DNA of 29,727 nucleotides from Sandaracinus sp. (lineage in GTDB: Bacteria; Myxococcota_A; Polyangia; Polyangiales; Houyiibacteriaceae). The notes beneath the pieces are model-generated. The model worked only from the letters and a program-made list of their open reading frames with translations, ran no database searches and had not been told where the DNA came from. This document shows, in pieces, positions 8,907 to 17,002 of this stretch. The DNA lies in assembly GCA_020633125.1 (NCBI GenBank), contig JACKEH010000056.1:1-29727 (forward strand), read 5' to 3'. Both the position numbers and the translations under genes were made by a program. The first letter of the stretch is position 1. Each line of letters starts with the position of its first letter.

Positions 8907-9767
8907 ATGACCCGCTTCCGCGTCGGGCCGCCGATCGGCGAGGGACGTTTCGGCGTCGTCCACCGCGCGTACGACCGCACCACCGATCGGTGGGTCGCGC
9001 TCAAGACGGGCCCCGAGGTCGACGCCCTGCGCGAAGAGCACGCGAGGCTCGCGCGCGTCGACCATCCGCACGTCGTGCGTGCGATCGCGTTCGACGAGGG
9101 GCCGCCCGCCGCGCTTGCGATGTCGCTCGTCGAAGGACCGAGCTTCGTCACCTTCGCACGACGCGACGTGCCGAAAGCGGCGCCGCGACGAGGTCCACGA
9201 CGCAACCTGCCCGTCGCGTTCGGCTACGAGATGCAGGAGGAAGGACGCTCCGCGTTCTCACCCATCACCGAGGCCGGCGCGGCCTGGCTTCGCACGTCGA
9301 TCGTCGCGCTCGCCGACGGCCTCTGCGCGCTTCACGACGCGGGCCTCTACCACCTCGACGTCAGCGCGGAGAACGTGCGCGTCGTACGCCGCGGATCCGA
9401 CGACGTGCCGGTCTTGCTCGACCTCGGCCTCGGCTGGGACGTCGCACGCGCCGAACGACGTCTGGTCGCGGGCGCCGCCGCCAGCCTCGCGCCCGAGCTC
9501 GGGCTCGCACCGCCGACCGAAGCCGCTGACGCCTACGCGCTCGGCGTGCTGCTCTTCGAAGCGCTCACCGGAAAGCTCCCCTTCGACGGCGGCGGCATGG
9601 AAGTGCTCGTCCGAAAACAGAGCGTCGAAGCGCCGACCGCAAGCGAGCTCGCGCCGGGCGTGCCGGAAGACCTCGACGCGCTCTGTGCGGGCTTGCTGCG
9701 TCGCTCGCCTCGCGAACGGCTCACGCTCCGTGACGCACGCATCCGCGTCGCGCCCGACGCTGGCTGA
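8907..9767 (+). CDS. Short atypical serine/threonine protein kinase-like protein
   Basis: This 286-residue protein is essentially one Hanks-type kinase fold. Visible motifs are the glycine loop GEGRFGVV (11-18), VALK with Lys33, and a candidate helix-C glutamate Glu44 (REEHARL). The catalytic loop is HLDVSAEN (149-156), followed by DLG (172-174), APE (195-197) and ADAYALGVLLFEALTGKLPF. Asp151 and Asn156 are kept, but the lysine normally two residues after the catalytic Asp is Ser153, HRD is HLD and DFG is DLG. A basic insert of about 30 residues (85-118) sits between the lobes. There is no transmembrane or sensor domain, unlike many myxobacterial kinases. It may be a weak kinase or pseudokinase. 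It begins 90 bp after the repeat array and is convergent with the next gene. Confidence 0.8.
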   Translation: MTRFRVGPPIGEGRFGVVHRAYDRTTDRWVALKTGPEVDALREEHARLARVDHPHVVRAIAFDEGPPAALAMSLVEGPSFVTFARRDVPKAAPRRGPRRNLPVAFGYEMQEEGRSAFSPITEAGAAWLRTSIVALADGLCALHDAGLYHLDVSAENVRVVRRGSDDVPVLLDLGLGWDVARAERRLVAGAAASLAPELGLAPPTEAADAYALGVLLFEALTGKLPFDGGGMEVLVRKQSVEAPTASELAPGVPEDLDALCAGLLRRSPRERLTLRDARIRVAPDAG

Positions 9768-9823
9768 GCACCCCGTGCACACGAAGGGTGTGGTCGGCCT
9801 TCCCTGCGATCGCGAAGCGCTCG

Positions 9824-10633
9824 TCACCGTCGGCGTCGGCGGACGCGACAAACGAGCGCGAGCGCGACGAACGCGGCGCACACGAGCAAGGGTGCGCCGA
9901 GATCGCTCGGAGACTCCACCCGCCGCGCGAGGCGCTTCTTCGGCGGCGCACGCTTCGGCTCCCACGGCCGGCGACCCCGCTTGAACACCCCCGCCGGACG
10001 ACGCTGTCCGTTGGGCAGCAGTGCGAACACCCGAAAGGTGTCCGCGTCGGGGATGACGTCGACGACGGGCCCGTCGCACCCGTGGTCGCCGACGAGCAGG
10101 GCGCGCCGGCACGAGGGTTCGTGGGGTCTCCAGAGGGACCGGTGCCGGTACGGCTGCGCAGCCGGCAACACCACGTGGCCGCCGTCCCATTCGATCTCGA
10201 ACGCGGGCGCCTCGGAGCATGGCTCCACCATCCACCCCTTCGACGTCGCGCAGATCCAGCGGTGCATGTGAGGCGTCGCGAGCCCGCCGTCCTCGCTGGA
10301 CACGGGCTCACGCCAATGCGGCGACACGAAGTAACGCAGCTCGGGTCGACCCCCGATGCGCACGCGCAGCTCGCCTTCGGCGACGTCGAACTGGAGCACC
10401 TCGAAGACGAGGTCACTGAAACGCTCCCGACGAAGCACCCTGAACGGCGCGCTCGCGACGATCTCCGTGTCCTCCGACCGTTCGTTCCGGAAGTAGAAGA
10501 GCTGCGGACGCGCGGGCAGCAGCTCCGTCGGCCACGGGTACAAGCTCGGTTCGGAGAGGGCACACATCGCGTGCACCGTCGTGCTGGACGCGACGAGAGA
10601 GGCGAAGAGCGCGAGCGTGAGGAGCCGGACCAT
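9824..10633 (-). CDS. Secreted protein of unknown function with C-terminal membrane tail
   Basis: This protein of 269 residues is predicted from the ATG at 10633. It opens with a signal peptide (MVRLLTLALFASLVASSTTVHA, about 1-22). It ends with a hydrophobic stretch (about 248-264, LLVCAAFVALALVCRV) followed by five arginines. That hydrophobic-plus-arginine tail resembles C-terminal sorting signals common in myxobacteria, though the usual motif is not clearly present. The middle has several cysteines and aromatic residues (PHMHRWICATSKGWMVEPC) and no domain I recognise. GAGGAGG directly touches the ATG, which is closer than ideal; an in-frame ATG at 10690 exists but would overlap the upstream terminator. 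It follows the oligopeptidase gene but is separated from it by that terminator. Confidence 0.65.
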   Translation of the reverse strand: MVRLLTLALFASLVASSTTVHAMCALSEPSLYPWPTELLPARPQLFYFRNERSEDTEIVASAPFRVLRRERFSDLVFEVLQFDVAEGELRVRIGGRPELRYFVSPHWREPVSSEDGGLATPHMHRWICATSKGWMVEPCSEAPAFEIEWDGGHVVLPAAQPYRHRSLWRPHEPSCRRALLVGDHGCDGPVVDVIPDADTFRVFALLPNGQRRPAGVFKRGRRPWEPKRAPPKKRLARRVESPSDLGAPLLVCAAFVALALVCRVRRRRR

Positions 10634-10686
10634 CCTCCTCGGACAACGGCGTGTGGGCGGAGTTGGCAAGAAACGTGATTCACACC

Positions 10687-10729
10687 GCAAAACGTGACGA
10701 GGGCGAGACCTCGCGGCCCCGCCCTCGTC
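10687..10729 (-). terminator. Intrinsic terminator after the oligopeptidase gene
   Basis: On the minus strand, starting 18 bases after the stop codon, GACGAGGGCG and CGCCCTCGTC pair perfectly (10 bp) around a 14-base loop. ACGTTTT follows. The T-run is short, but the position directly after the gene supports a terminator. Confidence 0.65.
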
Positions 10730-10747
10730 GCGAACCCGTGTGCGTTC

Positions 10748-12985
10748 TCAGCGACGCACGCCGACCCGGTCGAGCAAGAACGCGTACACGAGCGCCGTCT
10801 CCTTGTGCCGTCGGAAACGCCCCGACGCACCGCCGTGACCGGCTTCCATGTTCACGTCGAAGAGCAGCAGGTTGTCGTCGGTCTTGCGCTCGCGAAGGCG
10901 CGCGACCCACTTCATCGGCTCCCAATACTGCACCTGCGAATCGTGCAGACCCGTGAGCACGAGCATCGGCGGATAGTCCTGCGCCGCGACGTTGTCGTAG
11001 GGCGAGTACTGCATCATGTAGTCGTAGTATTCGCGCTCGTTCGGGTTGCCCCACTCGTCGTATTCGAAGGTCGTGAGCGGAATCGTCTCGTCGAGCATCG
11101 TGGTGACCACGTCGACGAAGGGCACGTCCGCGACGATCGCACCGAAGAGATCCGGCGCCATGTTCGCCACCGCGCCCATGAGCAGACCGCCCGCGCTGCC
11201 ACCGTGCGCGAAGAGCTTCTCGCTCGTGGTCCAGCCTTCCTGCACGAGGTGACGCCCCACGTCGATGAAGTCCGTGAAGGTGTTCATCTTGTGCAGGAGC
11301 TTGCCGTCCTCGTACCACGCGCGGCCGCGCTCTTGGCCGCCGCGAACGTGCGCGATCGCGAAGATCACGCCGCGGTTCAGCAGCGACAGACGCGACGACG
11401 AAAACGTCGGATCGAGCGAGTAGCCGTAGCTGCCGTAGCCGTAGAGCAAGAGCGGCTGCGGCGACGCGCGGTCGAGATCGCGACGGTGCACGATCGACAC
11501 CGGCACCAACGTTCCGTCGCGCGCCGGCACGTTCAGGCGATGCGAAACGTATTGCTCACGGTCGAAGCCACCGACCACCTCTTCCTGCTTTCGCAGCGTG
11601 CGCGTGCGGCGGTTCAGGTCGTAGTCGAAGACGCTCGGCGGCGTCGTCATCGACGCGTACTCGAAGCGCAGGATGCCGCTGGCGAGCTCGTCGTTGTCGC
11701 CGAAGCCCGTCCAATACGCGTCCTCGTCCATCGCGATCTCGTGGGCATGCTCGAGGTCCGCCGCGTTCGGGAGCGCCGTGCGTCCACGCGCGCGAGGGCG
11801 CTCCCCGACCTTCCACGGGATCACGCGAAGACGCAGGATGCCGTCGCGCCGTTCGTTGACGACGAGGTGACCGGAGAAGAGCTCGAAGCCTTCGAAGAAG
11901 ACACCGTCTTGCGCCGGGACCTCGACACGCCACGCGTCGCGCTCGCCGCTGTTCACGGGCGCGACGCTCATCAAACGAAAGTCGCGCGCCTCCCAGTTGG
12001 TGCGGATGTAGAAACGACCGAGCGCGTGGTCGACGTCGTATTCGTGGCCTTCTTCGCGCGCGAGCACGAGCTTCGGCTCGCTCGTCGGGTTTCGCGCGTC
12101 GACGTAGCGGTACTCGTGCGCGAGTGTCTGGTAGCTGCCGATCATCACGAAGTCGCGCGACTTGCTCTCGAAGATCGACACGTAGAACTCGTCGTCGGTC
12201 TCGTCGAAGACGAGCACGTCCTCGGTCGACGGCGTGCCGAGCGCGTGCCGCCAGACCTGGTGCGCGCGCAGCGTCTGCGGGTCGCGTTTGACGTAGAAGA
12301 GCGTGCGTCCATCCGCGGACCAAACGCTGTTGCCGCTCGTGCCTTCGAGGGTGTCGGTGAGCGTGCTGCCGTCCTCGAGATTCTTCACGCGAATCGTGTA
12401 GATGCGACGACTCAGCGTGTCTTCGGCGTACGCGAGCAGCTTGCCGTCGTGCGTCGGCGTCAGCCCCCGAAGGTCGTAATACGAGTGCTCGGACGCGAGC
12501 TCGTTCGCGTCCAGGAGCACCTCTTCGTCGGCGTCCGTGCAGGGCTCCTGCGAGCACGTCGGCACCGGGCGGCGACAGTGGATCGGGTACTCCTTCCCGG
12601 CCTCGACACGCTGGTAGTAGAGGAACTCCCCGTAGCGCGCCGGCACCGAGACGTCGTCTTGCGGGATGCGCGCGACGATCTCTTGGTAGAGCGACTCGCG
12701 AAAGCCCGCGAGCGGCTCGAGCATCGCCTCGGTGTATTCGTTCTCGGCCGCGAGGTGTGCGAGGACCTCCGGATCGTTCCGGTCGTCGTCGCGCATCCAG
12801 TAGTAGGGGTCCTGGCGCACCTGGTCGTGCGCGCGCAGCTCGTGCGGCACCTGCTTGGCCAGGGGCGGACGCGGGCGAGACGCCTCGCGCGTGGGGCCTT
12901 CGACGGTCGGGGTCGTCTCGGTCGTCGTCGTTTGCGTGCCGCCGCAAGCGAGCGCGAAGAGGAGAAGGAGCGCGAGGTGACGCAT
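10748..12985 (-). CDS. ptrB: Oligopeptidase B (S9A prolyl-oligopeptidase family), predicted lipoprotein
   Basis: This serine peptidase of 745 residues cuts short peptides after basic residues. The N-terminus MRHLALLLLFALAC is a lipoprotein signal with lipid-modifiable Cys14, followed by a Thr/Pro-rich linker. The seven-bladed propeller follows, beginning with DPYYWMRDDDRNDPEVLAHL. The catalytic hydrolase domain has Ser597 in HGGSAGGLLMG, Asp682 in TGLHDSQVQYW and His717 in MEAGHGGASGR. The glutamate-bearing RGGQERGRAWYEDGK is also typical. Oligopeptidase B is normally cytoplasmic, so export as a lipoprotein is notable. A segment with three close cysteines (CRRPVPTCSQEPC) might form disulfides outside the cytoplasm. 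The ATG at 12985 is chosen because it begins the lipoprotein signal; the open frame further upstream overlaps the divergent flavoprotein gene. Confidence 0.92.
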   Translation of the reverse strand: MRHLALLLLFALACGGTQTTTTETTPTVEGPTREASRPRPPLAKQVPHELRAHDQVRQDPYYWMRDDDRNDPEVLAHLAAENEYTEAMLEPLAGFRESLYQEIVARIPQDDVSVPARYGEFLYYQRVEAGKEYPIHCRRPVPTCSQEPCTDADEEVLLDANELASEHSYYDLRGLTPTHDGKLLAYAEDTLSRRIYTIRVKNLEDGSTLTDTLEGTSGNSVWSADGRTLFYVKRDPQTLRAHQVWRHALGTPSTEDVLVFDETDDEFYVSIFESKSRDFVMIGSYQTLAHEYRYVDARNPTSEPKLVLAREEGHEYDVDHALGRFYIRTNWEARDFRLMSVAPVNSGERDAWRVEVPAQDGVFFEGFELFSGHLVVNERRDGILRLRVIPWKVGERPRARGRTALPNAADLEHAHEIAMDEDAYWTGFGDNDELASGILRFEYASMTTPPSVFDYDLNRRTRTLRKQEEVVGGFDREQYVSHRLNVPARDGTLVPVSIVHRRDLDRASPQPLLLYGYGSYGYSLDPTFSSSRLSLLNRGVIFAIAHVRGGQERGRAWYEDGKLLHKMNTFTDFIDVGRHLVQEGWTTSEKLFAHGGSAGGLLMGAVANMAPDLFGAIVADVPFVDVVTTMLDETIPLTTFEYDEWGNPNEREYYDYMMQYSPYDNVAAQDYPPMLVLTGLHDSQVQYWEPMKWVARLRERKTDDNLLLFDVNMEAGHGGASGRFRRHKETALVYAFLLDRVGVRR

Positions 12986-13211
12986 CCGGGCGGCGTACCG
13001 CGGACGACGGGGCGCAGCCAAGAGGCGATCGGCCTCCCCACCCCGCGGATCGTGACGAAGCCGGCAGCGTCGACCGTGCGGCGGCAGAAGTCGCGTGTGC
13101 TTGTGCGTGTGCGACCCCTTCGACGCGGCGCGGCAAGGCGGACGGACACTCGCGACCCACGTCGACGAGGCGCCTTTCGCGCTCGCCGTGCTCGTGGAAT
13201 GGTCCGCCGCG
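12986..13211. other. Divergent intergenic region with nothing clear
   Basis: These 226 bp separate the oligopeptidase and flavoprotein starts and must hold both promoters. I saw no convincing -35/-10 pair, dyad or repeat. Confidence 0.4.
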
Positions 13212-14456
13212 ATGACGAAGATCGCCATCGTCGGAGGAGGCCCGGGCGGCACCAGCTTCGCGCTCTTCGCGCTGCGCGCGGGTGTGTCGCCGAAGGACCT
13301 CGTGATCCTCGACAAGGCCACGTTCCCGCGCCCGAAGCTCTGCGGCGGCGCGCTGACCTTTCGCGGCACCGAAGCGCTGAACGAGCTGCTCGGCCGACCG
13401 ACCGACGGCGGCGAGACGCTCGGGCTCGAGTTTCGGAGCGTGCTCGGCAAGTTCCCGGTGTTCGAGCGTGGCGTGCAGTGGCTCTACGACCGCTCGCACC
13501 TCGACCACGCGTTGCTGCGCGCGTGCATCGACGCCGGCGTCGAGGTGCGTGAAGGCACCGCGGTCAAAGACGTGGAGCCGGTGCCCGGTGGGTGGCGTGT
13601 ACGGCACGGCCGCGAGGTCGCGGAGACCTTCGACTGGGTCGTCGGCGCGGACGGCGCACGCGGCGCGGTCGGTCGCAGCGCGGGGCTTCGCGGCGGCGTC
13701 GTCGGGCGGCTCGTCGAGGCGGTCTTCGAGAGCACCTCGAGCGACCTCGATCCACGGGTCCTCTACTTCGACTTCGATCCGATCGCGGACGGCATCCCCG
13801 GTTACGCGTGGCTCTTCCAATACCCGAAGCCCGGCAGCGCCTACGCGCAGAACGTGGCGCCCGAGCTGCCCGCGAGCGCGGGCCCGTGGAAGCTCGGCAT
13901 CATGGACGGCCGCGGCGTCACGCCCGGCTCGGTGCTGCGCGACTGGACGGAGAAGTTCGCCGCGCGCCACGGCTTCCGCCTCGTCGACGCGAAGCTTCAA
14001 GGCTGGCCCGAGCATTACTACTCGCCGCGCACCGAGGCGCACCGCCCGGGCCTCGTGCTCACGGGCGAAGCGTGGGGCATCGACCCGCTGCTCGGCGAAG
14101 GCATCGCGCCCTCGATCGAGATCTCGCGTTACGCCGCGCGCCGCGTGAAAGAAGCACTCGACGCGGGCACGAAGAACATCGCGCGTTACGAGAGCGACTT
14201 CGCGAAGAAGACCGACGAGGGCGTGAACCTCAAGTTCCAGTGGCGCCTCGCCGAGCTGCTCTACGGCTCGCAAGGTCGGCGTTGGATGCGCGTGCTCTTC
14301 GACCACGACTACATGAAGCAGGTCGCGGCCGCGGGGACGGAGCGCTACGGCCGTCTGTCGGGGCTGCAGCTCAAGCTCGGCGCGCGTTATGCGCTGCAGG
14401 TGTTGCGGCGGGGGTTTCCGTCGAATGCGCCGCTGCCGGCGCCAGGGTCGGTCTGA
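13212..14456 (+). CDS. FAD-dependent oxidoreductase of the geranylgeranyl reductase family
   Basis: This flavoprotein of 414 residues has the dinucleotide-binding start MTKIAIVGGGPGGTSFALF (GxGxxG about 8-13). It then has the family signature FPRPKLCGGALT and a second FAD segment, GLVLTGEAWGIDPLLGEGIAPSIEIS. Members reduce prenyl double bonds of isoprenoid lipids or quinones, or act as halogenase/hydroxylase-like monooxygenases. The FPRxKxCGG motif favours the reductase group. It is about the usual family length and has no signal peptide. The ATG at 13212 is chosen because the Rossmann strand begins directly there; only a weak purine run precedes it. It stands alone, with no isoprenoid genes beside it, so the substrate is open. 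Confidence 0.85.
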   Translation: MTKIAIVGGGPGGTSFALFALRAGVSPKDLVILDKATFPRPKLCGGALTFRGTEALNELLGRPTDGGETLGLEFRSVLGKFPVFERGVQWLYDRSHLDHALLRACIDAGVEVREGTAVKDVEPVPGGWRVRHGREVAETFDWVVGADGARGAVGRSAGLRGGVVGRLVEAVFESTSSDLDPRVLYFDFDPIADGIPGYAWLFQYPKPGSAYAQNVAPELPASAGPWKLGIMDGRGVTPGSVLRDWTEKFAARHGFRLVDAKLQGWPEHYYSPRTEAHRPGLVLTGEAWGIDPLLGEGIAPSIEISRYAARRVKEALDAGTKNIARYESDFAKKTDEGVNLKFQWRLAELLYGSQGRRWMRVLFDHDYMKQVAAAGTERYGRLSGLQLKLGARYALQVLRRGFPSNAPLPAPGSV

Positions 14457-14777
14457 GGGCGACGCATTCCGAACGGCGCCGTGTCGATCTCCTGACCCGA
14501 GACCGTCACGCCGCTTCGCTCCCAGAGTCGGAGCTGGTGTAGTTCTCATCCTGACGCCAGAACCGCGCTTCGCGCCTCAGTGTCAGAGGCAGAGTCGGAG
14601 ACGGCGCTTCGCGCCAACGCCGCTTCGCGGCCTCACGGCTTCGCCGACACCGCGCTTCGCGCCACGAAAGCCCAGGAAACGCTGTTGATTCGTCACATGG
14701 GCGAGCGTGAGAAGTGGGGGGCGGCCCGCTCCTCGGGGCCCTTCTGGGCCCTCCGCTCACCAACGGGAGATCCACAC
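14457..14777. repeat. GC-palindrome-rich intergenic spacer between convergent genes
   Basis: This 321-bp gap lies between the 3' ends of the flavoprotein and EamA genes. It carries a cluster of short dyads of the type GCGCTTCGCGC or CCGCTTCGCGG at about 14510, 14565, 14603, 14620, 14636 and 14651. The same motif occurs in the 7985-8817 array. A 22-bp dispersed repeat lies at 14542-14563. Near the EamA stop two GGGCCC blocks flank AGAA on the minus strand (possible weak hairpin, no T-tract). No gene is evident. Confidence 0.7.
14542..14563 (+). repeat. 22-bp dispersed repeat, copy 1
   Basis: The repeat begins GTTCTC and ends CAGAAC, with GTTCT/AGAAC inverted ends. It matches the copy at 22982-23003 at 20 of 22 positions, by eye. 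Both copies lie between convergent genes. Confidence 0.6.
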
Positions 14778-15659
14778 TCAACTCTCGAGCCGGAGAGATG
14801 GCTCCCGCTCGAACGACATCAACACCGCGAAGAGCGTCACCCCACAGCCCACCAACGTCAGCGCCCCGGGCACCTCGTGAAGCCACCACCACGCGAGCAC
14901 CGTCGAGCCCACCGGCTCCGCGACCGTCGCGAGCCCGATCGTCGTGGGCGGGACGTGCCGCAGCGCCCAGGTCAGCGAGGTGTGCCCGACGACCTGCGGC
15001 AAGAGCGTCGCGGCCACCACGAAGAGCGCGGCTTCGGTGCTCGGCGGCACCAGCGAATGCCCGAGCGCGAGCGCGGTCCCGAGCAACACCACGCCGCCCA
15101 CACCACACGCCACGGTGGTGAACGCGAGCACCGGCAGACCCGCGCCATGCCGGCGCACGATCAACAAATACCCCGCCATCGCGACCGCCCCCACGAACGC
15201 GAGCACGTCCCCGAGCAGCGCACCTTCTGCGAACGCGTCGCTGCCCCCGAGCATCGCGGTCCCGAGCAGCGCGATTGGCAACGCGAGCCATTGCCGCCGG
15301 GTCGGCCGATCCTTCCCGGTCGCGAACGCCACGAGCGCGAGCAAGAGCGGCGTCGCGGTCACGAGCGTCACCGACGCCGCGACCGTGGTGAGCGCCAACG
15401 AGCTCACCCACGCGCCGAAGTGCAGCGCGTAACACAAGCCGCCGAGCGTCGCGTCGCGCCACAAGGTCGGCGTCAGCTTCGTGAGACTTCGACCCGCGAA
15501 GGGCGCGAAGAGCATCGACGCGAGCACCAACCGCAATCCCGCCGCCACGATCGGCGGCGTCGGCGCGGTGCGACGAAAGAAGATCGCCGCAAACGCGATC
15601 GCGGTCACTCCGACCGCCACCGCGATTCGCGCGCGTCGCATCGACCGCGCATCGCTCAC
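14778..15659 (-). CDS. EamA/DMT-family transporter
   Basis: This inner-membrane protein of 293 residues has about ten hydrophobic helices in two halves, the classic drug/metabolite transporter (EamA) layout. Typical segments are TPPIVAAGLRLVLASMLFAPF in the first half and the terminal AEPVGSTVLAWWWLHEVPGALTLVGCGVTLFAVL. Such proteins export amino acids, nucleosides or drugs; the substrate cannot be inferred. The GTG at 15659 overlaps the stop codon of the upstream 68-aa ORF by GTGA and has GGTGGAAG upstream, so it is preferred to the ATG at 15641. It is probably the last gene of a coupled three-gene set. Confidence 0.85.
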   Translation of the reverse strand: MSDARSMRRARIAVAVGVTAIAFAAIFFRRTAPTPPIVAAGLRLVLASMLFAPFAGRSLTKLTPTLWRDATLGGLCYALHFGAWVSSLALTTVAASVTLVTATPLLLALVAFATGKDRPTRRQWLALPIALLGTAMLGGSDAFAEGALLGDVLAFVGAVAMAGYLLIVRRHGAGLPVLAFTTVACGVGGVVLLGTALALGHSLVPPSTEAALFVVAATLLPQVVGHTSLTWALRHVPPTTIGLATVAEPVGSTVLAWWWLHEVPGALTLVGCGVTLFAVLMSFEREPSLRLES

Positions 15660-15862
15660 GAGAGCTTCCACCGCCCCCTCGCTGCCACGACCTCGAGCCG
15701 CCCGCCACGGTGAACGCGCGCCACCACGTGCGCCACGCCACGCCTCGAAGGACCGCACTCCACACGACCCGACGCGCGCGCCGCGGCAGGCAGGATCGTC
15801 CGACCACGAAGCGCTCGCGCGATCGTCATGCCGCGCACCGCGCCGAGCGCGAGGCCACGCAT
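15656..15862 (-). CDS. Small basic ORF (68 aa) translationally coupled on both sides
   Basis: An ATG at 15862 overlaps the stop of the DAGK-like gene (TGATG). The ORF's own stop overlaps the GTG start of the EamA gene (GTGA). The product is 68 residues, begins MRGLALGAVRGMTIARALRG and is rich in Arg, Ala, Gly and Val. I recognise no domain, signal peptide or membrane helix. Third-position GC is somewhat lower than in its neighbours. The double overlap is the main evidence that it is real. A chance open frame in GC-rich DNA remains possible. Confidence 0.5.
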   Translation of the reverse strand: MRGLALGAVRGMTIARALRGRTILPAAARASGRVECGPSRRGVAHVVARVHRGGRLEVVAARGRWKLS

Positions 15863-16851
15863 CAAGCGACCGCGATCGAGAGCGTCGGCCCGGGCCGCAC
15901 CTCGAGCCGGTGCACGCCTTCGTACGCCTCGCCGTCGACGATCGGCGTCAGCGGCTCGTCCACCGCCTCGACGATCATCTCGTATCCGGCGCACTCCACG
16001 AGCCCACGCGCCCGCAGCCGCTTGCCCATCGCCATCCGCGGCAAGCTCCCGATCACGCCCCACGGCGCCACGGGCCCCGCGTGAAAATGCAGCTTCCCTT
16101 CGGTCGCGAGCGGGAAGAACCGAAACACCCCGCCGAGATCGAGGAAGAACGCGCCCGCGTGCAGCGCACCGTGAAGCGTCCCGTCGACCTCCACGCCGTC
16201 GATCGTCACACGAGCCCGCGTGTGCGCGAACATGCGCGCGCTCGGCGCCGCGATCGGCCTCGGCACCGGCGCGATCGATCGCGCGACCTGCGACGCCGCG
16301 ACCTTGCCCACGACCTTCACGATGCTCGGCGGCCCCGGATCTTCGAGCGCGTAGTACTGCTCGAAGAAACGCTGACCGACCCCGCCGGCCGCGAGCGCGA
16401 ACCCGACCCGACGAAACGCAGCGTGCGACGGACCTTCGGTGCCCCGCATCTCGAGCGAAGGCACGTCCTCGAGCGCGAGGTTTCCCGCCCGCACCTGCAT
16501 CCGCAGCCGCCACAGGATCGTCAGCGCGTCGCCCCGCAGCCCGAGCTTCTTGGCGACGAAGTCGATCGTCCCGCCGTTCGTCGGCACCAAGGGCGGCAGG
16601 GTCTGCAGCTTCCCCTCGTCGCGGAGGTCGAGCAGCACGTTCGCCATGCGGTGCAGCGCGCCGTCGCCACCCGCCGCCACCAAGACCGTCGCGCCTTCGG
16701 CCAGCAGCGTTTCGACGGCGGGCCGAAGCTCCTCGAGCTGCCGGGTCGGCAGGACCCGACCGTCGGACCCCAACGCCCCCCGAAGCTCCCGCACCAGCGA
16801 AGGCCGCTTGCGGTTCTTCCGCGCGTTGGCGTTGACGACCACACCGATCAC
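15862..16851 (-). CDS. Diacylglycerol kinase catalytic-domain (DAGKc) family lipid kinase
   Basis: This 329-residue protein has the DAGKc/YegS/sphingosine-kinase fold. It opens with VIGVVVNANARKNRKR (phosphate-contacting strand). The nucleotide-binding GGDG lies at 61-64 (VLVAAGGDGALHRMANVLLD). PTNGGTIDFVAKKLG (90-104) stands where most family members have GTxND. The C-terminal beta-rich half has GVEVDGTLHGALHAGAFF and RLEVRPG. Such enzymes phosphorylate diacylglycerol or related lipids at the inner membrane. The altered GT-N-D loop may mean an unusual substrate. The GTG at 16851 begins the first strand; no strong Shine-Dalgarno is visible. It overlaps the 68-aa ORF and is divergent from the M14 gene. 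Confidence 0.82.
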   Translation of the reverse strand: MIGVVVNANARKNRKRPSLVRELRGALGSDGRVLPTRQLEELRPAVETLLAEGATVLVAAGGDGALHRMANVLLDLRDEGKLQTLPPLVPTNGGTIDFVAKKLGLRGDALTILWRLRMQVRAGNLALEDVPSLEMRGTEGPSHAAFRRVGFALAAGGVGQRFFEQYYALEDPGPPSIVKVVGKVAASQVARSIAPVPRPIAAPSARMFAHTRARVTIDGVEVDGTLHGALHAGAFFLDLGGVFRFFPLATEGKLHFHAGPVAPWGVIGSLPRMAMGKRLRARGLVECAGYEMIVEAVDEPLTPIVDGEAYEGVHRLEVRPGPTLSIAVA

Positions 16852-16897
16852 GCCCGGAGCGTACGTCGCTTTGGCCCGCACGTCCCGCGCCCGACGC

Positions 16898-16911
16898 ACC
16901 CCGTTCGGGGT
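16898..16911. promoter_or_regulatory. Small dyad in the divergent DAGK/M14 promoter region
   Basis: ACCCCG, TT, CGGGGT form a 6+2+6 dyad midway in the 151-bp divergent gap. The part next to the M14 gene (16925-16970) is unusually T-rich for this DNA, as expected of a promoter, but no clear hexamer pair is seen. An operator role is inference. Confidence 0.3.
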
Positions 16912-17002
16912 CCCCCTGTGAAGACGAATTTCTCCGCTTTTTCGCGTTCCTGGCGCGTTTTCTCCACACTCTGGAGGTGCGCGCGCGAAAGAGGAGTCAG
17001 CC

